Assembly: GCA_040079935.1 (NCBI GenBank)
Contig: JBEBJI010000041.1
Span: 1-14,979, forward strand
Origin: Methylotenera_A sp040079935
Lineage (GTDB): Bacteria > Pseudomonadota > Gammaproteobacteria > Burkholderiales > Methylophilaceae
Direction: 5' to 3'
DNA length: 14,979 nucleotides
The notes under the pieces are model-generated. The model made no database searches, was not told the DNA's origin, and worked only from the letters and a program-made list of their open reading frames with translations. The position numbers were made by a program, and so were the translations under genes. Each line of letters starts with the position of its first letter. Position 1 is the first letter of the stretch. Shown here piece after piece: positions 1-5,387 of this stretch.

Positions 1-585
1 TCTTTGCTAGTAGCTGCGATGACAGATGACACGGAAACCAACCTAAAGATCTATCAAGATGTTTATGAAAAAATTCATACGATCTACGGCGATGTGGCAG
101 ATTATCATCCCCTGCGATCCAACCAAATGCACTTAACACTTGACCCTAAACTGTTAGGCCATGAATGGCGCGTCCGATCTAGTCAATCTAGCGTTCTAGG
201 AAAGTTAGGTTATTTCATCAACCTGCTATTTCTGAGTCTGGCTGGCAAATATCTTTTCACTCGTAACTTAGATACAGAGACTGTTAAATGGAGCCAATAC
301 CGAAACGAACTTGTCGAGAACACTGACTTTCGTAAATTTGATGGCATTTTAAAAATGGTCATCGATGGAAGCGGCTCACAAGCTGATAAGTTGGAATCTT
401 ATTTAAAATCAAAATATGAGGCAAAGCAGCTAGTTTATGGAATGCATAAATCACAAGAAGCTTTAGTAACATGCTTAATACAGTCCTATACTGGCAATCA
501 TTTACACTTTGTAGATGGTAGCGATGGTGGCTATGCCATGGCAGCAGAAGGACTAAAACAACAACTCAAATTATTCAAAAATTAG
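1..585 (+). CDS. DUF3095-like protein, 3' part only
   Basis: The reading frame is open at the left edge of the window, so the N-terminal part is missing and no start can be assigned; 194 residues are visible. Counting from the TTG at position 4, conserved-looking blocks are NTDFRKFD (106-113), a YGMHKS stretch (145-150) and HFVDGSDGGYA (168-178) near the C-terminus. From memory these fit the C-terminal half of DUF3095 proteins, whose N-terminal half resembles nucleotide cyclase folds, but that half is not in the window. A hydrophobic stretch at about 68-80 could be buried or membrane-associated. The TAG stop lies 29 bases before the convergent tRNA-His gene and no clear terminator lies between them. 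The molecular function is unknown; the family call rests on recalled motifs only. Confidence 0.55.
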   Translation, partial: SLLVAAMTDDTETNLKIYQDVYEKIHTIYGDVADYHPLRSNQMHLTLDPKLLGHEWRVRSSQSSVLGKLGYFINLLFLSLAGKYLFTRNLDTETVKWSQYRNELVENTDFRKFDGILKMVIDGSGSQADKLESYLKSKYEAKQLVYGMHKSQEALVTCLIQSYTGNHLHFVDGSDGGYAMAAEGLKQQLKLFKN

Positions 586-614
586 GGTTATATTAGACAT
601 TTGAAAAGCTTAAA

Positions 615-691
615 TGGGGTGGCTGATGGGGCTCGAACCCACGACAACAGGAATCACAATCCTGGACTCTACCAACTGAGCTACAACCACC
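615..691 (-). tRNA. tRNA-His (anticodon GTG)
   Basis: Read on the minus strand, the gene forms a complete cloverleaf. The anticodon loop is TTGTGAT with anticodon GTG, and the T-arm contains GGTTCGAGCC. The acceptor stem has eight pairs, including the extra 5' G (G-1) opposite C73 that marks histidine tRNAs. The 3' CCA is encoded. It is the last gene of a three-tRNA unit that also contains tRNA-Arg and tRNA-Pro. Confidence 0.97.
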
Positions 692-707
692 ATTGAAACT
701 AAAGACT

Positions 708-784
708 TGGTCTGCCCGACAGGAATCGAACCTGTAACCCCCAGCTTAGAAGGCTGGTGCTCTATCCGGTTGAGCTACGGGCAG
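708..784 (-). tRNA. tRNA-Arg (anticodon TCT)
   Basis: On the minus strand the acceptor stem CTGCCCG pairs with CGGGCAG, followed by discriminator A and an encoded CCA. The anticodon stem CCAGC/GCTGG holds the loop CTTCTAA with anticodon TCT, which reads AGA/AGG codons. The T-loop GTTCGATTC is standard. It is the middle gene of the Pro-Arg-His cluster. Confidence 0.97.
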
Positions 785-848
785 ATGAGTTACACGTTTG
801 AAACTAATAAAGTCTGTCGAATAAACCAAAAGACTACAAATAAAATCT

Positions 849-925
849 TGGTCGGCGTGGAGAGATTCGAACTCCCGACATCCTGCTCCCAAAGCAGGCG
901 CGCTACCAGACTACGCTACACGCCG
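849..925 (-). tRNA. tRNA-Pro (anticodon TGG)
   Basis: On the minus strand the acceptor stem CGGCGTG pairs with CACGCCG, with discriminator A and an encoded CCA. The anticodon stem CTGC/GCAG encloses TTTGGGA, anticodon TGG, which reads CCA and wobble proline codons. It is the first gene of the cluster and starts about ten bases after the -10 box of the promoter at 936-964. Confidence 0.97.
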
Positions 926-935
926 AAGAGGCAGA

Positions 936-964
936 AATATAGCGCAAACGAGGCATTTGGTCAA
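936..964 (-). promoter_or_regulatory. sigma70 promoter of the tRNA Pro-Arg-His operon
   Basis: On the minus strand a -35 box TTGACC (959-964) and a -10 box TATATT (936-941) are separated by exactly 17 bases. Both are near consensus and lie just upstream of tRNA-Pro, as expected for a strong stable-RNA promoter. It faces away from folD. Confidence 0.85.
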
Positions 965-1017
965 TTCGAATATGTTAAAATACTGTTTTATTTCACATAT
1001 TAGTTTGAATTAAACGC

Positions 1018-1887
1018 ATGACAGCACAAATTAGCGCAAAAATTATTGACGGCAAAGCCATTGCCGAAAAATTACTAAGCGACATTAAAACCAAAATTGA
1101 TGCGCGCATTGCCGCAGGCAAACGCGCACCGTGCTTGGCTGTCATTTTGGTTGGCGCAGATGCAGCCTCCGCCATTTATGTACGCAACAAGCGCAAAGCC
1201 TGCGAAAAAGTCGGCATACGCTCGATTGCGCACGAGCTATCCGCCAGCTTAAGCGAGGCAGAATTGTTGGCGCTTATCAATGACCTCAATAACGACGACA
1301 CTGTGGATGGTATTTTAGTGCAATCACCGCTACCACCGCAAATTAACGAAGAGCACATCATTGAGCGCATCAGCGCCGATAAAGACGTTGATGGTTTCCA
1401 TCCATTTAATATCGGCCGCTTGGCGATTCGTCAGCCTACTTTGCGCTCGTGCACGCCATTTGGCGTCATCAAAATGTTACAAGCCGCCAATATTGATTTA
1501 ATGGGTTTAGATGCAACGATTGTGGGTGTATCCAACCACGTCGGTCGCCCAATGGCACTCGAGCTTTTGCTAGCTGGTTGCACCATTACCAGTTGCCATC
1601 GCCACACTAAAGATTTGGCTGGCAAAGTTAAAAGTGCCGATTTAGTCGTCGTTGCCGCAGGCAAAGCTGGACTTGTACAGGGCGATTGGATTAAAGAAGG
1701 CGCAATTGTGGTCGATATTGGGATTAATCGCTTGGCTGATGGCTCTATTTGCGGCGATGTGGATTTTAACGCCGCAAAAGCACGCGCCAGTTACATCACG
1801 CCCGTGCCTGGTGGCGTTGGCCCGATGACAGTAGCGACGCTGATGGAAAATACCCTGTTAGCCCTTGAATTAAAAGAGAAAAAATAA
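1018..1887 (+). CDS. folD: FolD, methylene-THF dehydrogenase / methenyl-THF cyclohydrolase
   Basis: This cytoplasmic bifunctional enzyme interconverts 5,10-methylene-, 5,10-methenyl- and 10-formyl-tetrahydrofolate with NADP(H), supplying C1 units for purine and fMet-tRNA synthesis. The 289 residues match the usual family length. Visible hallmarks are Y54-x3-K58 in IYVRNKRKAC (K58 being the catalytic lysine), ILVQSPLP (99-106) with Q102, KDVDGFHP (122-129), a nucleotide-binding loop SNHVGRPMA (172-180) and the C-terminal block TPVPGGVGPMTVATL (261-275). The usual PCTP motif reads SCTP at 144-147. The ATG at 1018 aligns with the family N-terminus; no strong Shine-Dalgarno sequence precedes it. 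It is divergent from the tRNA operon and followed by its own terminator. Confidence 0.97.
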   Translation: MTAQISAKIIDGKAIAEKLLSDIKTKIDARIAAGKRAPCLAVILVGADAASAIYVRNKRKACEKVGIRSIAHELSASLSEAELLALINDLNNDDTVDGILVQSPLPPQINEEHIIERISADKDVDGFHPFNIGRLAIRQPTLRSCTPFGVIKMLQAANIDLMGLDATIVGVSNHVGRPMALELLLAGCTITSCHRHTKDLAGKVKSADLVVVAAGKAGLVQGDWIKEGAIVVDIGINRLADGSICGDVDFNAAKARASYITPVPGGVGPMTVATLMENTLLALELKEKK

Positions 1888-1961
1888 GCTTTTGCATATC
1901 TTTAATAATGAGAGTAAACTCGCGCGATTAAAAATTAATAACCTTTAATTTACCTTTTTTG

Positions 1962-1984
1962 AGCGCATTTTTTGGCGCTTTTTT
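1962..1984 (+). terminator. intrinsic terminator after folD
   Basis: A short GC stem AGCGC (1962-1966) / GCGCT (1975-1979) with an AT-rich loop is followed by a run of six T (1979-1984). It lies 75 bases after the folD stop and just before dksA. The stem is only five strong pairs, so termination may be partial. Confidence 0.65.
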
Positions 1985-2022
1985 GGAAAGACTTGTTGGA
2001 TTAAACTCCTCAAATTAAAACT

Positions 2023-2445
2023 ATGGCAGAAACCCTAACTAAAACCTTTACGCCTTATCAGGCCAAACCTGATGAGGAATACATGAGCAAAAACCAGCTC
2101 AAGCATTTTCGCGCTATTTTAAATGGCTGGAAATCTGAACTGAGCCACGATATTGACCGCACCGTGCATACCATGCAAGACGAAGTCACCATGTTTGCCG
2201 ACCCAAACGATCGCGCCAGCCAAGAATCTGACATGGCCTTAGAGTTGCGCAATCGCGACCGCGAACGCAAACTCATCAAAAAAATTGATGAAACATTACG
2301 CAATATTGATGAAAATGAATACGGCTATTGCGAAGGTTGCGGCGTAGAAATTGGCCTTAAACGCCTAGAAGCACGCCCAACCGCCACGCTTTGCATCGAT
2401 TGCAAAACGCTAGATGAAATGCGCGAAAAGCAAGTGGCTAAATAA
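2023..2445 (+). CDS. dksA: DksA, RNA polymerase-binding transcription factor
   Basis: DksA inserts a coiled-coil tip into the secondary channel of RNA polymerase and, with ppGpp, represses rRNA promoters and activates amino-acid promoters during the stringent response. The 140-residue product aligns along its length with enterobacterial DksA, with a shorter N-terminus. The coiled-coil tip carries the two key aspartates D60 and D63 in DPNDRA. The four-cysteine zinc finger is intact (C103, C106, C124, C127) in GYCEGCG and CIDCK. The block LELRNRDRERKLIKKI (73-88) is characteristic. The first ATG is chosen because the conserved PYQxKPxEEYM stretch begins at residue 11; the ribosome binding site is weak. 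The folD terminator upstream suggests a separate transcript, but no convincing promoter was seen in the short gap. Confidence 0.97.
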   Translation: MAETLTKTFTPYQAKPDEEYMSKNQLKHFRAILNGWKSELSHDIDRTVHTMQDEVTMFADPNDRASQESDMALELRNRDRERKLIKKIDETLRNIDENEYGYCEGCGVEIGLKRLEARPTATLCIDCKTLDEMREKQVAK

Positions 2446-2467
2446 TTTGCTGCTTAAAGTTCTAAAC

Positions 2468-2493
2468 AAAAAGCCCGAGAAATCGGGCTTTTT
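2468..2493 (+). terminator. bidirectional intrinsic terminator after dksA
   Basis: A perfect 11-bp stem AAAAAGCCCGA / TCGGGCTTTTT closes on a GAAA tetraloop, with more T residues downstream. The flanking A and T runs make it usable on both strands. It ends dksA and could also stop leftward transcripts from the zinc-ribbon ORF at 2617-2826. Confidence 0.93.
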
Positions 2494-2523
2494 GCTTTTT
2501 TCATTAAAAACACTCTAAAACAA

Positions 2524-2560
2524 CTGCCCTGCGAGCCAATATCCATGAGGATTGCAGGGG
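2524..2560. repeat. intergenic hairpin repeat, copy 1
   Basis: The arms CCCTGC (2527-2532) and GCAGGG (2554-2559) are perfectly complementary and enclose an inner ATCC/GGAT stem with an ATGA loop. The first 29 bases from 2524 match the copy at 14244 at 27 positions, and both halves recur in split form at 5242-5330. It lies just outside the left border of the cassette. The family resembles REP-like or MITE-like palindromic elements; no transposase is visible. Confidence 0.8.
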
Positions 2561-2616
2561 AGGTTTTTTATTCGACCTCATTAGCAAACCTTCAAAAGAC
2601 CAAGGCGTAAGAGTTT

Positions 2617-2826
2617 TCAAATTTCCCACAACTCAGCATCTTCATCAATCATTAAAACTTCAGCATCACATTTTTCGCAATAATTAACCTGAATCTCTTC
2701 ATTTTCGATCATAACAGTTTCAATAATATCTAAGCGAAACTGGCAATGAGGGCAGCAATTTGGTTGCTCACTCATGATGTAATAAATTGAGCTGGGGATG
2801 AGTGCTCTTTTATTCAAATTAGGCAT
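2617..2826 (-). CDS. small zinc-ribbon protein of unknown function
   Basis: The protein has about 69 residues if it starts at the ATG at 2826. An internal ATG at 2775 would give a 52-residue form beginning MSEQPN, and a GTG at 2829 is also in frame; none has a good ribosome binding site. Two zinc-knuckle pairs are visible, CPHC and CEKC, 21 residues apart, in a sequence otherwise rich in acidic residues, ending DEDAELWEI. The layout is reminiscent of short CxxC zinc ribbons such as the N-terminal domain of YgiT/MqsA-type antitoxins, but no DNA-binding part follows, so no function is assigned. It diverges from the controller-like gene and shares the intergenic region that holds the C-box, so it may be co-regulated with the cassette. 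Confidence 0.6.
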   Translation of the reverse strand: MPNLNKRALIPSSIYYIMSEQPNCCPHCQFRLDIIETVMIENEEIQVNYCEKCDAEVLMIDEDAELWEI

Positions 2827-2883
2827 CACTTTGATTATCCAAAAAAGTAATTTTCAGCGTCGGCTTAGATGATACATCAAAAT

Positions 2884-2916
2884 TGTGACTTATAGTCCGT
2901 AGCCTTATAGGTCACA
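2884..2916 (+). promoter_or_regulatory. C-box operator (controller-protein binding site)
   Basis: Outer arms TGTGAC (2884-2889) and GTCACA (2911-2916) form an imperfect 33-base palindrome centred at 2900. Within it lie two dyads with TAT cores, GACTTATAGTC (2887-2897) and CCTTATAGG (2903-2911), spaced 15 bases centre to centre and joined by CCGTAG. The first is the GACTNNNAGTC C-box consensus of restriction-modification controllers. From memory, the left dyad, the linker start GTCCGT and the 15-base spacing match the C.Esp1396I operator. It sits 42 bases upstream of the controller-like gene and 58 bases from the divergent zinc-ribbon ORF start. Autoregulation is inferred. Confidence 0.85.
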
Positions 2917-2958
2917 TATCAATCAAACTGATGGCAGTTAATTTAAAGAATAGCCGCC

Positions 2959-3189
2959 ATGAATAATTCCATTCTTAAAGCTTTTGGCATCCGCATAAAA
3001 GCTATTCGCCTTCAGCGAGGCTTAAGCCAAGAACAATTGGGTTTAATCGCTGAGCTTGATAGAACCTATATCAGCGGCATTGAGCGCGGCTTGCGAAATG
3101 TAAGTTTAATCAACTTAGAAAGACTTGCGATTGCTTTAAATACTGAGCCAGCTGAACTATTAAAGTTTGATGAGCCCAACAATGTCTAA
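2959..3189 (+). CDS. Xre-family HTH regulator resembling R-M controller (C) proteins
   Basis: This 76-residue protein is essentially one Cro/C1-type five-helix domain. It starts FGIRIKAIRLQRGLSQEQL (residues 9-27), followed by the recognition-helix region LDRTYISGIERGLRN (33-47). From memory, the LDRTYISGIER...RN block closely matches C.Esp1396I and related controllers of type II restriction-modification systems, which bind C-boxes as dimers and first activate, then repress, their own operon. A C-box lies directly upstream. The AT-rich stretch at about 2938-2951 contains plausible -10 sequences only about ten bases from the ATG. With no strong Shine-Dalgarno sequence, this would fit a leaderless transcript, as known for several C genes. 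Its stop overlaps the start of the next gene by 8 bases, implying translational coupling. No methyltransferase is nearby. Confidence 0.88.
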   Translation: MNNSILKAFGIRIKAIRLQRGLSQEQLGLIAELDRTYISGIERGLRNVSLINLERLAIALNTEPAELLKFDEPNNV

Positions 3190-5149
3190 TCGGGCTTTCT
3201 ATTCAGCAAGTGTTAAAGACTTTCTCATCGCTTTGCCAGATGAAATTATTGGCATAATCACCAGCCATCACTCCCAAGATTTAGTGCATTTACAAACAAA
3301 TGCATGGGGAAAACAAATTGAAATCCTGCAAACGTCGTTACAAGCTCTTCAAACAGGCCATGTATTTTTTGAAATGCTTATCCCAAGAATGGGCAAACGA
3401 GCTGATGTGGTTTACATCGCCGATGGCATTATTTTTGTATTGGAATTTAAAGTCGGTGAAACAGAGTATAAATCTCACGATTTAAGGCAAGTAGAAGGTT
3501 ATGCAATGGATTTAAGTTGTTTTCATGAAGCTAGCCATGAGCAACTAATCTGCCCAATTTTAGTTGCTACAAATGCGCAAGATGAAGTTTTAGATGTTAA
3601 AAAACAAACCATTGGCGTTCTGCACCCAATAAAAGCCAACGCAAATAATTTAGCTAAAATACTTGGCGATATTTTAGAAATATACAAAACACTTATAGCA
3701 ATTGACCCAATAGCTTGGGTGAATGGTCGCTATAAACCAACACCAACAATTATCGAAGCCGCACAAGCTTTGTACGCTAAGCACGATGTCTCAGACATTG
3801 CGCGCTCGGATGCAGATGCAATGAATTTAGCTGAAACCGTTGGGCGTATCAATGAGATTATTCATCGATCTCGCATTAACAAACAAAAATCCATTTGCTT
3901 TGTCACAGGCGTGCCTGGAGCTGGAAAAACGCTGGTTGGTTTGAATATTGCGACTGTGCATAACAACGCTCAAGATGAAGAACATGCTGTGTTTCTTTCA
4001 GAAAATGGCCCTTTGGTAGACGTACTTCGCGAAGCATTAGCTAAAGATAGTGAAGCGAGAAATCCAGACATATCCATTACGGATGCGCGTAGAGAAACCA
4101 GTAGCTTTATACAAAACATTCATCATTTTCGAGATGAGTATTTAAGGGATAGTAACCGAGCACCCATTGAAAAGGTGGTGATTTTTGATGAGGCGCAGCG
4201 AGCATGGGATGTAAATAAAGCATCTAAATTCATGCAGCAAAAGCGTAATCAAGCAGGTTTTAATCAATCGGAACCTGAGTTTTTAGTTGGCGTGATGGAT
4301 AGGCACGATGAATGGTGTGTCGTGATTGCTTTAATTGGTGGTGGCCAAGAAATTAATGATGGGGAAGCTGGCTTAAATGGTTGGTTCTCCGCGCTAGAAA
4401 CACATTTCCTAGATTGGCATATTTATTACTCAGATAAACTTAAACAAAAAGAGTACGCAGGTGAAAACGTAGAACTTAATCTATTACAAAACACCAAGTC
4501 TTATAGTGAGCAAAGCTTGCACTTGGCAACATCAATGCGGTCGTTTAGAGCAGATAAGTTATCACATTTTGTGCACTATCTTATTCATAACCAACCAGCT
4601 CAAGCACTCACAATTTATCAAGAAATTAGTGCACATTATCCTATTTTTGTGACGCGCGACTTATCAAAAGCCAAAGCATGGATTAAAGCGCAAAAAAGAG
4701 GTTTAGAAAGTTGTGGCTTAATCGCATCTGCAGGCGCAAAACGACTAAAAGCTGAGGGCATATTCGTCAATAACGAAATAGATGCCACGCATTGGTTTTT
4801 AAACTCACAGGATGATGTGCGCTCTTGTCACTTTCTTGAAGATGCCGGCACAGAGTTTGTGGTACAAGGATTAGAACTTGATTGGTGCTTAATAGCTTGG
4901 GATGCAGATTATCGCTATAAAAATAATGTTTTTGAACATTGGAATTTCAAAGGCAGCAAATGGATGCACGTCCATAACGAAGCTCAACAACGTTATTTAG
5001 AGAACTCATACCGTGTTTTGCTAACGAGAGCGCGGCAAGGCATGGTGATTTATGTGCCACAAGGCAATAGCCAAGATTTAACTCGAGTGCCGAAATTTTA
5101 TGACGAAACTTACCAATATTTGCAACAGTGCGGATTAGCTGAAATTTAA
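3182..5149 (+). CDS. PD-(D/E)XK nuclease + DUF2075 SF1 helicase, probable phage-defence effector
   Basis: The protein has 655 residues from the ATG at 3182. In-frame TTG 3167 and ATG 3170 exist, but the family N-terminus (NRAFYSAS) and the 8-base overlap with the regulator stop favour 3182. The N-terminal region carries a nuclease-like set: E64, D75 in RADVVY, E88-F-K90 in VLEFKVG, then Q103 and Y107 in QVEGYAMDL. The helicase core follows: Walker A GVPGAGKT (243-250), Walker B VVIFDEAQ (332-339), GGGQEIN (386-392), a motif around SMRSFR (451-456), VVQGLELD (560-567) and motif VI YRVLLTRAR (610-618). This is the DUF2075 (Schlafen-group helicase) family. The nuclease-plus-helicase architecture recalls the single-protein immunity enzyme Nhi of staphylococci; that link is inference from architecture. 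Likely role: degrading invading or aberrantly replicating DNA, under the C-box circuit upstream. Confidence 0.87.
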   Translation: MSNRAFYSASVKDFLIALPDEIIGIITSHHSQDLVHLQTNAWGKQIEILQTSLQALQTGHVFFEMLIPRMGKRADVVYIADGIIFVLEFKVGETEYKSHDLRQVEGYAMDLSCFHEASHEQLICPILVATNAQDEVLDVKKQTIGVLHPIKANANNLAKILGDILEIYKTLIAIDPIAWVNGRYKPTPTIIEAAQALYAKHDVSDIARSDADAMNLAETVGRINEIIHRSRINKQKSICFVTGVPGAGKTLVGLNIATVHNNAQDEEHAVFLSENGPLVDVLREALAKDSEARNPDISITDARRETSSFIQNIHHFRDEYLRDSNRAPIEKVVIFDEAQRAWDVNKASKFMQQKRNQAGFNQSEPEFLVGVMDRHDEWCVVIALIGGGQEINDGEAGLNGWFSALETHFLDWHIYYSDKLKQKEYAGENVELNLLQNTKSYSEQSLHLATSMRSFRADKLSHFVHYLIHNQPAQALTIYQEISAHYPIFVTRDLSKAKAWIKAQKRGLESCGLIASAGAKRLKAEGIFVNNEIDATHWFLNSQDDVRSCHFLEDAGTEFVVQGLELDWCLIAWDADYRYKNNVFEHWNFKGSKWMHVHNEAQQRYLENSYRVLLTRARQGMVIYVPQGNSQDLTRVPKFYDETYQYLQQCGLAEI

Positions 5150-5241
5150 GTATTTACTCTAATCTAACTTCATTCTCACTGGCAAAATCACTAATTACTG
5201 CAAATTCAAAGCATAAATCAAGCTTAAATAATTAAAAATGA

Positions 5242-5330
5242 CTGTCCTGCAGGCCAATACCCCAGGGCACCCTCTCTCAAACTCACTTTGTGAGTTTGAT
5301 TCACCTTGTATCCATGCGGGTTACAGGGCA
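5242..5330. repeat. intergenic hairpin repeat, copy 2, with 51-base internal insertion
   Basis: The left half (5242-5258, CTGTCCTGCAGGCCAAT) and right half (5310-5330, starting ATCCATGCGGG) match the two halves of copies 1 and 3. They are separated by an extra 51 bases (5259-5309) at the point corresponding to the stem interior. Outer arms TGTCCTG (5243-5249) and CAGGGCA (5324-5330) still pair with one G-U. The extra segment contains a perfect 10-bp hairpin TCAAACTCAC (5277-5286) / GTGAGTTTGA (5290-5299) with a TTT loop. It lies just beyond the right end of the nuclease-helicase gene. Confidence 0.78.
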
Positions 5331-5344
5331 TCTATTTTGATAAT

Positions 5345-5371
5345 AAAAAACCCGCTTGCGCGGGCTTTTTA
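5345..5371 (-). terminator. bidirectional terminator between pnp and the defence cassette
   Basis: On the minus strand GCCCGC, a GCAA tetraloop and GCGGGT form a six-pair stem (one G-U) followed by a T run; A and T runs flank it on both sides. It lies 17 bases after the pnp stop. On the plus strand the same hairpin ends in TTTTTATTT, so it can also terminate the convergent nuclease-helicase transcript. Confidence 0.9.
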
Positions 5372-5387
5372 TTTACTACTAACTAAC

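Noticed and set aside
707..1003. Open frame of 98 codons on the plus strand reading GIEPVTPSLEG and similar.
   Set aside because: It runs antisense through the tRNA-Arg and tRNA-Pro genes; this peptide is a well-known artefact of translating the reverse complement of tRNA genes.
965..1017. Promoter for folD in the AT-rich divergent gap.
   Set aside because: Several TAAAAT/TATTAG-like hexamers exist, but none has a matching -35 box at 16-18 bases, so no specific site is claimed.
2524..2560. Possible integron attC site, because of the paired arms and cassette-like position.
   Set aside because: No GTTRRRY/RYYYAAC core sites are found at the ends of any of the three copies and no integrase is in the window.
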